Shown: positions 7,471 through 17,429 of the stretch, piece by piece
Position numbering within the stretch: position 1 is the first letter of the stretch
How the letters are laid out: each line of letters starts with the position of its first letter
From: Winogradskya humida
GTDB taxonomy: Bacteria > Actinomycetota > Actinomycetes > Mycobacteriales > Micromonosporaceae
Direction: 5' to 3'
NCBI RefSeq assembly: GCF_016862215.1
Contig: NZ_BOMN01000117.1
Location: 29,235 to 93,234, forward strand
DNA length: 64,000 nucleotides
Translations under genes and position numbers: made by a program
The notes under the pieces: generated by a model
Seen by the model: only the letters and a program-made list of their open reading frames with translations
What the model was told of the DNA's origin: nothing
The model's database searches: none

Positions 7471-10400
7471 CTCCCAGTTCGTCGATGCGTTGCCAGAGGG
7501 GGCGTAGGGCGGCTTCCGGTTCGCGGTTGAAGATGCTGCCGCGGATCCTGACGAAGACGCAGTTGCCCACCCGCTCCAGGACGGCCTGCCTGCGCATGTC
7601 GCGTTCCCACTGCTCCGGGCCCTGGTACGCGTCCCCGTCGCATTCGATCGCGAGACGGCGGCCGTCCGGGGCGTTGAGGATGAAGTCGATGCGGTAGCCG
7701 CCGATGGCGTACTGGACGATCGGGTCGAAGCCTCGTCGGGTCAGGCGGCGCAGCACCTCGGCCTCGAAGTCGTTCTCGGGTTTTCCTGCCGGCGATGACG
7801 ATGTGCCGAGGTTCTGCGCGTAGTTGAGCAGCAGGGCGCGGGCGTCGTCGGCGTTCAGGGAGGCGGCGCGTACCGAGTGGAAGATCCAGAGCTGGTCACG
7901 GGCGCGGGAGGCGGCGACGTTGACGCGGCGGTGGTATTCGCGCTTGGTGAAGGCCGCGAGCCGGCCGTCGTTGTCGGAGACCACCATGGACACGAGGACC
8001 ACGTCGCGTTCGTCGCCCTGGAACGTGTACGCGTCGCCCACGCGCAGGCGGCGGGCCTCCATCTCGTCCTCGCCGATGGTCTCGCGGAGCTTGGCGAGCA
8101 GGTAGTTCGCCTGGCCGCTCGTGCTGAGGAGGCTGATCACGCCGAGCGTGCGACCGGCGTAGGCAGGGTCCGCGACGATACGCGCGATCCGGTCGGCCAG
8201 CGCGTCCGCCTCGGGCACGTTGACGTCGCCGAACGGGGGAAGCGGACGGCGTACGCCGTCCGGGATGAACTGCGTGCGTACGGGATCAAGTGCCGGACGG
8301 TCCGCACGCAGCGGCTGGATCTTCCCGTCGTAGTAATGGCGTGAGGAGAAGCTGATGATCTGCGGGACGCAGCGGAAGTGTTCGGTGAGCAGGATGCGTT
8401 CCGGTGAGCGCCGCACCGCGTGGTCGTAGAGCGACGACTCCGGGTCGAAGTGCTCGGCTGACGGGACGTCGCGCAGGTGGCTGTTGATCAGGCCGGTGAC
8501 CGCGCCGACAAAGCCGAGCTGCGGGCCGATCTGCTGGTCGTCGCCGACCACCACGGCCCGTTCGGCGAGCGACAGCACGGGGAGCGAGAACAGGTCCGCC
8601 TGCGAAGCCTCGTCCACGATCACCACGTCGAAGTGCGCGCCGCCCGCGAACTGTTCGATCGCCCGGTCCACGGACATGACCCAGACGGGTACGGCTTCGA
8701 CCGCTGATTCCATCGCCCGTTGCGCGTGCGCCTGCCAGGCCGCGGCGCTGCGCCCGGTCCCCTTGCCGATCTTGCGCAAGGCGGTGGTCCAGTCGGCGAG
8801 CGCGGCCCGGCGCCGATCGTCGAGCGACCGCGCAACCTCCAGCCACGCCGACGCCACCACGAGGTCACCCGTGAGCCTGCGAATCTTGTCGCGTCCCTGT
8901 TCGACGCGGCGGTTCAGCACGGCCGGGTCGACCGCGCCGACCACCTGGTCGAACCACGTCTGCACCTGCCGCCACCGCCAGGCCCGCAGGCACGCGGCAC
9001 CGGAGACGGCCGGCACCGATCCGGCGTCCACCTGCCCGGCCCATATCGGCGCCATTTCGGCAAGCCTGGCATGCAAAGCCAGATACCGGTTCACCTCATC
9101 GCGCAGGGCAAGCAGCCGCCGGGTTTCGGCCAGCGCTTCGTCCCAGCCGTCAAGGGTGCGCCAGGCCGCGGCGAGCTGCGGCCACGGCGCGAGACCGTCG
9201 GCCACCGCGCGGTCGGCGTCGTCCAGCCGATCAAGTTCGAAGACCACGGGCGCGTCGTCCAGCAGGGTCTCGATCTCCGCGAGCCGGGCAGGATCAAGAT
9301 CAAGTTCTTCCTGGGGTACGAGCGAAGCCAAGCGACCGGACAGCTCAGGCCACTCCCGCGCATCCCATCCGAGCGACTGAGCCGCCTCAGCGAGCAGGCC
9401 ACCGGCCCACACCTCCGGATCGCCCTCGCGCGGCGGAATGCCGAGCCGCTGCACCCATTCCGCCCAGTGCTCGCCGAGCCGGCGCTGAGCCTGCTGCCGC
9501 CGCACCCACGCCATGGCAACGTCGACGTCCGCCACGGTTCGCAGCGGTTCGTCGTCCACGCGTACGTCCTCGGCGAGTTTGAACAGTGCGGCCTGGAGCA
9601 GCCGGTTGACACCCTTGCCGGCGGTGAACCGGGATCGCAGCTCACCAAGACCGGCCATAAGCCGTTTGGGTTCCGCGGCGAGCTGCTTCGGGACGGCGAC
9701 GCGGTGGCCCGCGAGTGTTCGCGTCAGGTCAGCGAGCGACTGCTGCAGCGACTCGGTGGCGGTCACGTGATCGGCCCAGACCGTCGCCCAGTGCGGATCG
9801 GCGAGCAGTCGTCCGAGCCGGTCGGTCCAGGTGCCCGCGCGACGGTTCAGCCAGGCGACCGCGTCGCGGAGTCCGTCGAGGAGAGCGGTCAGGGATTCGG
9901 GGCCCAGGGTGCGTACCGAATAAGGGTCAACACCGGCCGACGCCAGGCGCGACACCCGCTGCGAGGCCGCCGCCCGATCAGCCCGGTCCTGTTTTGCCCG
10001 CGCCGCATCGGGCAGCGCCGCGACGTCCGGCAACTGCCGCACCGACGCCGCACGATCCGCGGGATTGAGCCGCCCGGCGAGCGCGAGCAACTCGCCGAAC
10101 TCCTCCTCGGCAAGCGGCGGAACACCCTGACCGACCGCGTCCGGGATGCCGCCGCTGGTTGCCGCATGCTCGCGGAGCCACGCCCCGGCCTCCGCGGGTG
10201 ACAGCGCGGCGTCGTCGATGCGGTAGGTTGCCGACTCGTTCTCGGCGATCGCGCGCAGACCGCCGAGCGCCTGAGCCAGATCACCCTCGGCCTCCTCCAG
10301 GCGATGCGTCAACCGCTCGACCCTGCGGGCCTCCGCGGCTTTGTCGAGCGTGGCGGCCCGGTCGGACAACTCACGCGCGGCGAGCTGCAACTGCACAAGC

Positions 10401-11719
10401 TGATCGGTGGTACGCCCGAGCACGGCAAGACACAACGCCCGCACCTCTTCCGGCAGCCCGTCGCGGAGCACCCGCAACGGATCCTCCTTCTGCGCGACGA
10501 CCAGCACACGCTTCCCGTTCGCCATCAGATGACAGATCAGGTTGCGGATCGTGTGCGTCTTCCCCGTCCCGGGCGGCCCCTGCACCGCAACATTGCGATG
10601 CTGCGCCAACCGCCGCGCAATCGACTCCTGCGCCTCGTTCGTGGGCAACGGCATGAGCAGCCGCTCCCCGACCCGCTCCCAGTCCCCGGGCCGATCATCA
10701 GGCATCCGCAACTTGCTCGGCTCGTGCGCCACGATCGCGGACAGCGCCCCGATGCTCGCCGTATCCCCGGCCAGCAACCGATCGCGAAGGCTCTCCAAAA
10801 ACCCGCGCAGCAGCCGCTGCTTCGGCCGCGCGAACAGCACACTCGTATCGACGATGTGCGGCCGCGTGCCGCCGCCCTTGGTGTTGCCCTGGTCCGGGTC
10901 CACGATCAGCTTGTCGTAGCCGAGCCGGCCGAGCGCACGCTCGAAGAACTCACGCCGGTCCAGGTCGTTCCACAGGTCGACCTCCAGGGTCCCGGCCGGT
11001 CCGGCCAGCGCGAGCAACTGGCCGAGATACCGTTCGTCGAGCCCCGCCAGCGCATCGGTCTGCAACCGCGACGGCCCCTGCGGCGAGACGGTGATCAGAG
11101 AGCGGTCCGGCTCATACCCGATCAACACCGGCGTCGCGACCAGCGGATACCGCACCCGCTCCCCGTCGATGACGGTCTCCAGGATCCCGTGCCCCCAGAC
11201 GAGCTCGGTGGTCGCCGCCGCCATGTCGATCTGATGCATCCGATCGAACAACTGCCGATGCACGGTCCGCGTCTGCTCCGCAGCCCGGCTCCGCCCCACC
11301 CACGGCCGCCAAACCTCCTCCCGCCAGGCCTCGAACCCGTCACCCGGTTCCTCCGCCGGAGACAGCTCCAGCTCCAGCTCCGGCTCCAGCTCCGGCTCTT
11401 CGGGAGCGCTGAACTCGGGCCTATCGGCTCTATCGGCTCTTTCGGCGGGAGGGAGCTCGTTGAGGCGGCGGCGGAGTTCGGCGGGGACCGGGGGTGAGCC
11501 CGGCAGATCGGGCAAACCGACCCGCAGCCAGGTCGTGCCGTCGGGGGCCGGGCCGACCTCGCACTCCGGGTGCGCGGGCAATTTGTCCAACCAGTGCGCG
11601 TCCCCGGGGACCGTGCGGGCGGGGCGCTCCATGTGGGCGCGCACGGCGAGCAGGTAGTCAGCGACGGAGACAGCCCTGTCCCGGATGACGGTGGGTGACT
11701 CCAGCTGCGGCTCGGGCAT
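7451..11719 (-). CDS. Large SF1 (Upf1/DNA2-like) helicase fused to a C-terminal DUF559/MTES_1575-type nuclease
   Basis: A 1422-residue protein. Walker A 'GPPGTGKT' is near residue 380 and the Walker B 'VIVDEAS' near 1030; between them lies a long Arg/Leu-rich helical insertion. Motifs 'TEHFRC', 'TFQGDERDVV' and 'VNVAASRARDQ' complete an SF1 core. Residues about 1315-1422 resemble Vsr/DUF559 (REase_MTES_1575) nucleases: 'YRIDFIL', 'LAIECDGDAY', then 'RDMRRQAVLERVG'. Related helicase-nuclease fusions occur among reported anti-phage proteins, so defence is plausible but inferred. The ATG at 11719 is preferred over the frame start at 11797. It is transcribed alone. Confidence 0.88.
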   Translation of the reverse strand: MPEPQLESPTVIRDRAVSVADYLLAVRAHMERPARTVPGDAHWLDKLPAHPECEVGPAPDGTTWLRVGLPDLPGSPPVPAELRRRLNELPPAERADRADRPEFSAPEEPELEPELELELSPAEEPGDGFEAWREEVWRPWVGRSRAAEQTRTVHRQLFDRMHQIDMAAATTELVWGHGILETVIDGERVRYPLVATPVLIGYEPDRSLITVSPQGPSRLQTDALAGLDERYLGQLLALAGPAGTLEVDLWNDLDRREFFERALGRLGYDKLIVDPDQGNTKGGGTRPHIVDTSVLFARPKQRLLRGFLESLRDRLLAGDTASIGALSAIVAHEPSKLRMPDDRPGDWERVGERLLMPLPTNEAQESIARRLAQHRNVAVQGPPGTGKTHTIRNLICHLMANGKRVLVVAQKEDPLRVLRDGLPEEVRALCLAVLGRTTDQLVQLQLAARELSDRAATLDKAAEARRVERLTHRLEEAEGDLAQALGGLRAIAENESATYRIDDAALSPAEAGAWLREHAATSGGIPDAVGQGVPPLAEEEFGELLALAGRLNPADRAASVRQLPDVAALPDAARAKQDRADRAAASQRVSRLASAGVDPYSVRTLGPESLTALLDGLRDAVAWLNRRAGTWTDRLGRLLADPHWATVWADHVTATESLQQSLADLTRTLAGHRVAVPKQLAAEPKRLMAGLGELRSRFTAGKGVNRLLQAALFKLAEDVRVDDEPLRTVADVDVAMAWVRRQQAQRRLGEHWAEWVQRLGIPPREGDPEVWAGGLLAEAAQSLGWDAREWPELSGRLASLVPQEELDLDPARLAEIETLLDDAPVVFELDRLDDADRAVADGLAPWPQLAAAWRTLDGWDEALAETRRLLALRDEVNRYLALHARLAEMAPIWAGQVDAGSVPAVSGAACLRAWRWRQVQTWFDQVVGAVDPAVLNRRVEQGRDKIRRLTGDLVVASAWLEVARSLDDRRRAALADWTTALRKIGKGTGRSAAAWQAHAQRAMESAVEAVPVWVMSVDRAIEQFAGGAHFDVVIVDEASQADLFSLPVLSLAERAVVVGDDQQIGPQLGFVGAVTGLINSHLRDVPSAEHFDPESSLYDHAVRRSPERILLTEHFRCVPQIISFSSRHYYDGKIQPLRADRPALDPVRTQFIPDGVRRPLPPFGDVNVPEADALADRIARIVADPAYAGRTLGVISLLSTSGQANYLLAKLRETIGEDEMEARRLRVGDAYTFQGDERDVVLVSMVVSDNDGRLAAFTKREYHRRVNVAASRARDQLWIFHSVRAASLNADDARALLLNYAQNLGTSSSPAGKPENDFEAEVLRRLTRRGFDPIVQYAIGGYRIDFILNAPDGRRLAIECDGDAYQGPEQWERDMRRQAVLERVGNCVFVRIRGSIFNREPEAALRPLWQRIDELGVTPVER

Positions 11720-11815
11720 TCTTCGCAGGTTATCCCTTGCGGTCTCGTCCGGGGCAGCGCCGCACACACCGCGACCGTTAATGTCGGCCCCACCCATCTA
11801 TCCGACGGGGGAACA

Positions 11816-12721
11816 GTGTCCGCGAGCTTTGCCGCCGACCCGAACGATCCGCTGGTCAGCACTGACTTTGTCGGCTGGTGGCGGCGCAGTTTCGCGCTTC
11901 TGCCCGCGACCTGGAAACCGCTCGCCCTGATCAACGGCATCGTGGCCGCCGCCGGCACGATCGTCAGCGTGCCCGCGCTGGTGCAGTTCGGCGTCACGCA
12001 GCGGCAGATCGAGGACGAGCTCGCGCGGCGCGGCCCCGGCGCGGACATCGACCTCCAGCCGTACCTTTCCGGTTTCGGCGCGGTGTTCGCCCTGATCCCG
12101 GTCACCGGCCTGCTCTACCTCATCGGCTCCCTCTTCTCGGTCGCCGTGGTCCTGGCTGCGGCAACCGGCCACACCACCAACCTGCGACCCGCCCCGACCG
12201 GCGCGGCCCAGACCAGCCCTGCCCAGACCGGCACGGCCCAAACCAGCCCGGCCCTGATCCGAATCGCCCTGACCAGCGCGACCCGCCGCCTTCCGGCCCT
12301 GGTCGGCTGGTCGATCCTCGCGTTCGTCCTGGGCGTCGTGGCGTTCGGTTTGTGCTTCCTGCCGGTCATCTACGTCGGCGCGGTCCTGACAGTGCTCCCC
12401 GTCGTGGTCCTCGTGGAGCGGACGAACGCGATCGGCCGCTGCTTCACCCTCTTCCACGCGGACTTCGGCGTCGCGATCTCCCGGGTCTCCACCATCGGCG
12501 GCCTCACCGTCGCGGGCGGCCTCGTCACCGAGCTCCTCGACCTCGTCGCCGCGGCAGTCTTCTCCGGCACGACCAGCACCGGCTACGCGATAACCGCGGC
12601 CGTCCTGCAGGGCATCTTCTGGTTCGCCGCCGGCATCGTCCTGACCCCGCTCCTGCTCACCGCGTACGCCGACATGCGCGCCCGCCACGAACCGTTCGCC
12701 ACCGCAACCCTCACCCCGTGA
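11816..12721 (+). CDS. Multi-pass membrane protein
   Basis: A 301-residue integral membrane protein starting at GTG behind GGGGGA. Hydrophobic segments lie near residues 38-58, 87-115, 163-200, 230-255 and 262-285. A low-complexity cytosolic or external loop of Thr/Ala/Gln repeats ('AAQTSPAQTGTAQTSPA') occupies about 122-145. The length and layout resemble YciC/DUF975-like 'glycerophosphoryl diester phosphodiesterase membrane domain' proteins, but no catalytic motif is present. Function unknown. Confidence 0.75.
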   Translation: MSASFAADPNDPLVSTDFVGWWRRSFALLPATWKPLALINGIVAAAGTIVSVPALVQFGVTQRQIEDELARRGPGADIDLQPYLSGFGAVFALIPVTGLLYLIGSLFSVAVVLAAATGHTTNLRPAPTGAAQTSPAQTGTAQTSPALIRIALTSATRRLPALVGWSILAFVLGVVAFGLCFLPVIYVGAVLTVLPVVVLVERTNAIGRCFTLFHADFGVAISRVSTIGGLTVAGGLVTELLDLVAAAVFSGTTSTGYAITAAVLQGIFWFAAGIVLTPLLLTAYADMRARHEPFATATLTP

Positions 12722-12772
12722 CCCACCACCCGCCACGCCGTCGACCACGCTGGTGAGGGCGGCCGGATCGGC

Positions 12773-13483
12773 CTAGCGTTCTTCGGGGTCGCGCCCCTGG
12801 GCGGATCTGCCGCCGTCGACAGGGATGATCGCGCCGGTGATGAAGCTCGCGGCGTCGGAGAGCAGAAACGCCACCGCGTCCGCGACCTCGGTAGCCCGCC
12901 CGAGCCGTCCGAGCGGCTGCAACAGCGCAATCTCCCGGGCGAATTCCTCCCCGTGCGCGTCGGACCGCGACGTGGCGACAGAACCCAGAGCAACCGCATT
13001 TACGCGTACGCCCCGGGGCCCGTAATCAACCGCAAGCGCCCGGGTGAGCCCTTCCACAGCCGCTTTCGCGGTGGCGTAAGCAAGCGCACCGCGCACAGCC
13101 CGCTGCCCCTGATGCGACGAAACGTTGACGATCGCCGGGCACCCCGCCCCGATCGCCGCCGCACTGCCCACGATGACCGGGTTGAGGTTGCGCCCGATCA
13201 GCGAGGCGACGCGCAGCGGGTCCTCATGCAGCCACGCGTCCTCGAAGATGGCGGCGTTGTTGACCCACCCGGTCAACGGCTCCCCCACCGCAGCAGCCCG
13301 GGCGGCAACCGCGGGATCCGACGCGTCGCCGATCACCGGCACGATCCGGTCCTGACCGGACGCCCATGCCAGCGTCGACGCGTCGAGCTCGATGACCGCC
13401 ACGTGCCCACCGCCCGCGACGAGCCGTTCCACGATTGCCCGCCCGATCCCACGCCCGCCACCTGTGACGACATACCAGCTCAT
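12773..13483 (-). CDS. Short-chain dehydrogenase/reductase
   Basis: A 236-residue classical SDR. The cofactor motif TGGGRGIG is at residues 7-14, NNAA at 75-78, the catalytic serine near 122-123, and Tyr136/Lys140 in YATAK. An acidic residue after beta-2 (Glu32/Asp34) suggests NAD(H) preference. It is the last gene of a GntR-permease-racemase-SDR set, overlapping the racemase by 4 bp, so it should act on the same imported compound or its product. Confidence 0.92.
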   Translation of the reverse strand: MSWYVVTGGGRGIGRAIVERLVAGGGHVAVIELDASTLAWASGQDRIVPVIGDASDPAVAARAAAVGEPLTGWVNNAAIFEDAWLHEDPLRVASLIGRNLNPVIVGSAAAIGAGCPAIVNVSSHQGQRAVRGALAYATAKAAVEGLTRALAVDYGPRGVRVNAVALGSVATSRSDAHGEEFAREIALLQPLGRLGRATEVADAVAFLLSDAASFITGAIIPVDGGRSAQGRDPEER

Positions 13484-14205
13484 ACCGTGAATCTACGCAG
13501 GATGCCCGTGTACGCCTTGGGCGGCGGCTGCGCGTACTCGGAACGTGCGGAAGTGCGCAGTCCCAGCGTGACCAGCGACTGCGCGAAGAGGGTTGCGGCG
13601 GCGACGCCGTCCACGACCGGGACGCCGAGCGCCGCCGACACCTTCTCGGCGAGGTCCGCCATGCCCGCGCAGCCGAGCACGAGCACGTCGGAGTCGTCGT
13701 CGTGCAGGGCGGTGCGGCCGAGGGCGACGACCCGGTCCAGCACGTCGGGGTCCTTGTCCAGCTCGAGCACCGGGATGTCGCAGGCGTGGACGCCGCGGCA
13801 CGGGGAGCCGTAGCGCGTGGCGAGTTCGTGCGCTCGTCCGCGCGTACGGTCAAGAGTGGTGACCACGCTGAAACCGCGACCGAGCAGTGCCGCGGCGTGC
13901 ATCGCCGCTTCTGCGATGCCGACGACCGGACCGTGCGCAAGCTCGCGGGCCGCATCCAGGCCGGGGTCGCCGAAGCAGGCGATCACGTACGCGTCGACGC
14001 CCTCGGTCTCGCCGCGGGCGATCTCGGTGAGGATGCCGGGAACGCTGAGCGCCTCGTCGTAGTGGCTCTCGATGGAGGCCGGTCCCATGCTGGGATTGAC
14101 CGCGTCGAGGCGGGTGCCCGGACCGGCGACGGCCCGGGCACTCTCCTCGATCTTCGCGGTCATCGCCGCCGTGGTGTTGGGGTTGATGACCCGGAGAAAC
14201 ATCAA
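13480..14205 (-). CDS. Aspartate/glutamate/hydantoin racemase family protein
   Basis: A 241-residue two-cysteine racemase. It begins 'FLRVINPNTTAAMTAKIE', typical of hydantoin racemases (HyuE/AllR group), with catalytic cysteines Cys77 ('VIACFGDPG') and Cys179 ('LVLGCAGMADL'). These enzymes interconvert enantiomers of 5-substituted hydantoins or allantoin. It overlaps the permease upstream and the SDR downstream by 4 bp each, indicating translational coupling and a shared pathway. Confidence 0.9.
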   Translation of the reverse strand: MMFLRVINPNTTAAMTAKIEESARAVAGPGTRLDAVNPSMGPASIESHYDEALSVPGILTEIARGETEGVDAYVIACFGDPGLDAARELAHGPVVGIAEAAMHAAALLGRGFSVVTTLDRTRGRAHELATRYGSPCRGVHACDIPVLELDKDPDVLDRVVALGRTALHDDDSDVLVLGCAGMADLAEKVSAALGVPVVDGVAAATLFAQSLVTLGLRTSARSEYAQPPPKAYTGILRRFTV

Positions 14206-15722
14206 ACAGCGACCGTGTCGGTGGCCGGCTCAACCGGAGTTGACGTGCGCCACTGGTTCGCGGTCATCAACAGGTAGCTGACGAAGCCGAGGCCCATACC
14301 GATGAACCAGCTGTACTGGGCGGTGGTGTGCATGCCCGGGCCGCCGCTCCAGAGCACCGGCACCATGGCGACGACCGCGCCGATCGCCGTGGCGATGATG
14401 GCCGGCGGGTTGTAGCCCTTGCGGTACCAGTAGCGGCCCTCGGGCGCCATGGTGAACAGGTCGTCCACGACCACCTGCTGCTTCTTGACCAGGTAGTAGT
14501 CGGCGATCAGCACTCCGAACAGCGGGCCGATGAAGGCGCCGAGCGTCTCCAGCGTGTAGTGGATGACGTCCGGGTTGTTGTAGAGGTTCCACGGGGTGAT
14601 CAGCACCGATCCGACCGCCGCGATCATGCCGCCGGCGCGCCAGCTGATCTTCTGCGGGCTGACGTTCGAGAAGTCGAACGCGGGTGAGATGAAGTTCGCG
14701 ACGATGTTGATGCCGATCGTGGCGATGCTGAAGGTGAGCGCGCCGAGCACGATCGCGAACGTGCTGTCGATGCGGGCGACCGTCGCGACCGGGTCGGTGA
14801 TGAGCTCGCCGAAGACCGGGATGGTCAGCGACGAGGTGATGACGACCAGGAGCGAGAAGGCCAGGAAGTTCACGGGCAGGCCGAGCACGTTGCCGGTCTT
14901 GACCGCCTTGAACGACTTGCCGTAGCGGGAGAAGTCCCCGAAGTTCAGCATCGGGCCGGAGAAGTACGACACGACCAGGGCGATCGCGCCGAGCATGATC
15001 GGGATGGCGTCGGCACCCTTGTACTTCACCTCGCCGAGGCTGAGGTTGATGTGCCCCCACCCGGCCTTGTAGATGAGGTATCCGGCGAGCGCGATCATCA
15101 CGACGTAGACGGCCGGGCCGCAGAAGTCGATGAACCGGCGGATCGTCTCCATGCCCGTCCAGAAGACCGCGGCCTGCAGGACCCAGAGCACCGCGTACGA
15201 ACACCAGCCGAGCAGCGGCAGCCCGAGGAAGCCGTACTGGTTGACATCCGCGTACGGCGCCAGGTCCGGGAACAGCTTCAGCACCACGACGTCGAGCGCG
15301 GCGCTGGCCAGGTAGGTCTGGATGCCGTACCAGGCGACGGCGATCGCGCCGCGGATGATGGCCGGCACGTTGGCGCCGAGCACCCCGAAGACCGTGCGGC
15401 AGATGACCGGGTAGGGCACCCCGGCCTGCTGGCTCGGCTTGGCGACCAGGTTGCAGAAGAAGTAGACGATGGTGATGCCGACGAGCAGCGAGACCAGCAC
15501 CTGCCAGCTCGACAGCCCGAGCGCGAACAGCGAACCCGCGGTCACGTACCCGCCGACGCTGTGCACATCGGACATCCAGAACGCGAAGATGTTGTACGAG
15601 CCCCACGTCTGCTTCTTCAGCGGCGCGAGATCCTCGTTGGTCAACCGTGGGTCGTATCCGGGCTTGATGAGGCCGGCGCCGACCGGCATTCCGGCGGCCT
15701 CGACGAGATCGTTGTTTGTCAT
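14202..15722 (-). CDS. NCS1 family nucleobase/hydantoin/allantoin:cation symporter
   Basis: A 506-residue 12-helix carrier. The N-terminal 'NEDLAPLKKQTWGSYNIFAFWMSDVHSVGGY' segment is the hallmark of the NCS1 family (Mhp1, PucI, CodB). The downstream hydantoin-type racemase favours allantoin or a hydantoin as substrate over cytosine. The ATG at 15722 has AGGAG five bases upstream; a GTG two codons earlier overlaps that site and is less likely. Confidence 0.93.
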   Translation of the reverse strand: MTNNDLVEAAGMPVGAGLIKPGYDPRLTNEDLAPLKKQTWGSYNIFAFWMSDVHSVGGYVTAGSLFALGLSSWQVLVSLLVGITIVYFFCNLVAKPSQQAGVPYPVICRTVFGVLGANVPAIIRGAIAVAWYGIQTYLASAALDVVVLKLFPDLAPYADVNQYGFLGLPLLGWCSYAVLWVLQAAVFWTGMETIRRFIDFCGPAVYVVMIALAGYLIYKAGWGHINLSLGEVKYKGADAIPIMLGAIALVVSYFSGPMLNFGDFSRYGKSFKAVKTGNVLGLPVNFLAFSLLVVITSSLTIPVFGELITDPVATVARIDSTFAIVLGALTFSIATIGINIVANFISPAFDFSNVSPQKISWRAGGMIAAVGSVLITPWNLYNNPDVIHYTLETLGAFIGPLFGVLIADYYLVKKQQVVVDDLFTMAPEGRYWYRKGYNPPAIIATAIGAVVAMVPVLWSGGPGMHTTAQYSWFIGMGLGFVSYLLMTANQWRTSTPVEPATDTVAV

Positions 15723-15803
15723 GCCCACTCCTGGGGTCGAGCGGCTGAGTTGCAGCTCAACCTAGGAATGGCCTGTTTCGATTCGATGAGCGGAGATATA
15801 TAT

Positions 15804-16517
15804 CTATGAGGATTGGTGGAACAGACCGGTGTCCTGGGGCAGACGGGAGATGTAGGACTGCAGCCGCCGATGGTGCGCACCGCACACCTCGATGAGCGCG
15901 TCGGCGTCACGCGAGATGAAGGCCGCGAGCATCACGTCATGGTCGCCGTGCAACAACGCCCGTTCGGCGGCGTCGAGGTGCGACATGGGTTGCAGCGGCT
16001 CGGTCATGTTCCAGGCCGTGCTCAGCATGTGCAGCAGCCGGTGCATCGCGCACGGTTGGATCAGCGCCAGATGAAAACGCCGGCTCTCCCGGTGATGCGC
16101 GCGACCGTCACCGGCGACAACCGCCTCGCTCAGCGCGGCATGCGCGGCCCGAGCAGCATCGTCGTCGCGCGCACCTGCCAGCCCGACAGCAACACGCATC
16201 GCCGCGGTCTCCAACGCCTCGCGCACCAGATAGATCTCGCCGAACTCGCCCGGCGTCATCATGGCCACCCGATACCCGGTGTGCGCGCGATGGTCGACCA
16301 GACCTTCCCCGATCAACGTCATCAGGGCTTCGCGTACGGGTATGCGGCTCACCCCGAACGAAGCCGCGACGCCGTCCACGGGGATGGGGGAACCCGGAGG
16401 CACCTCACCGTCGAGGATGCAGCGGCGCAGCTCGTTGAGGATCTCGGTCTGCGAGGAGCCCTCCGGCCGGGCACTCAGCCGGGACAGCAACACGGATCGA
16501 ACGCGCGGGTTGGGCAT
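15804..16517 (-). CDS. GntR family regulator (FadR/FCD subfamily)
   Basis: A 237-residue regulator. The GntR winged helix (about 20-85) includes 'FGVSRIPVREALMTLIGEGLV', and an all-helical FCD effector domain (about 95-225) follows. The ATG at 16517 has GGGAGGGG two bases upstream; the longer frame to 16541 is rejected. It sits 81 bp upstream of the permease on the same strand, so it is probably the local repressor responding to the imported substrate. Confidence 0.92.
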   Translation of the reverse strand: MPNPRVRSVLLSRLSARPEGSSQTEILNELRRCILDGEVPPGSPIPVDGVAASFGVSRIPVREALMTLIGEGLVDHRAHTGYRVAMMTPGEFGEIYLVREALETAAMRVAVGLAGARDDDAARAAHAALSEAVVAGDGRAHHRESRRFHLALIQPCAMHRLLHMLSTAWNMTEPLQPMSHLDAAERALLHGDHDVMLAAFISRDADALIEVCGAHHRRLQSYISRLPQDTGLFHQSS

Positions 16518-16598
16518 GACCCCTCCCAAGGAAGAACCCATGCCCGACGATATTCCCGCCGCGTTATCGCCGTGTTACTCGCTGTCCACGAAAGCTGC

Positions 16599-17267
16599 TC
16601 ACGGAAACTGCAGTCGCCTGGGCCGGGGGATGACCGGGGGCGGCAGCGGCAGGTCGTCCAGATGGCTCCAGTTGAGCGCGCCGTTGTCCGTGGACTTGAT
16701 CTCGCCGAGGCAGGCGCGGAGCAGACCGAGGTGCGGCGCTCCCGCGTACCCGGCGATCACCACCTCCGGGGCCGGATCGATGCCGGCGATCGCGGCACAG
16801 ATCTTGGCCACCTCCCGTTCGTCGACCGCGTCCAGCGGCAGCGGCGCCTCCACCTGCGATCGGCGCCAGGGCGGGCCGAAGCGGCGGAGCAACTCGCGGG
16901 CGAGCCGGCCGAACGAGCGGTCCACCGCGGCGTCACGCATGGAGTCGCGGGCGGACTGGCCGTAGCACCACGGCACCACCACGTGCCCGTTGATGACCAC
17001 GAGCTGGTAGACCGACCGCGGGATGCTGATGATCTCGGCTCCGGGCAGCGTGCCCAGGAAGAGCACGAGCTCCTCGTACGGGAGCGGCCACCGGGGGTTG
17101 GCCAGCACTCGCTCCGTGGTTTGGGTCATCGAAGGATGGGCGTTGACCTCACGCTCGATCGCCGTGCTCAACGCCTCGGGAACCCGGGTCCAGATCTCGG
17201 CGGCGACCTTGTCGCCGAACTGCTCGACAACCCAGTCGCTAGGACCGACCAGAACGTCGGGACGCAT
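16599..17267 (-). CDS. Hypothetical protein
   Basis: A 222-residue protein of unknown family. It is soluble by appearance, with a helical first third and a hydrophobic strand pair 'VYQLVVINGHVVVPWCYGQ' near residues 87-105, and a Pro-rich C-terminus. The start at 17267 begins the only long conserved-looking frame. It lies 82 bp upstream of the gntR gene on the same strand; co-transcription is possible but not required. No function is proposed. Confidence 0.65.
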   Translation of the reverse strand: MRPDVLVGPSDWVVEQFGDKVAAEIWTRVPEALSTAIEREVNAHPSMTQTTERVLANPRWPLPYEELVLFLGTLPGAEIISIPRSVYQLVVINGHVVVPWCYGQSARDSMRDAAVDRSFGRLARELLRRFGPPWRRSQVEAPLPLDAVDEREVAKICAAIAGIDPAPEVVIAGYAGAPHLGLLRACLGEIKSTDNGALNWSHLDDLPLPPPVIPRPRRLQFP

Positions 17268-17429
17268 TCCACCACCACCGTCCGTGTCGCTGGCGCTACG
17301 TCTGGCTAGAAGAGTTCCACCATCGGAGATCGACTGGAAGGGTCTTCTACCGAGATCTCAAAAACGTCCATGAATGAAAACCGGCAGGACGGGCAAACCG
17401 TTGCCGCGACGTTGGAGCAGCAGGTCCGT

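Noticed and set aside
15723..15803. GntR operator between permease and regulator
   Set aside because: Only short arms (GTTG-N5-CAAC) were seen; too weak to annotate.
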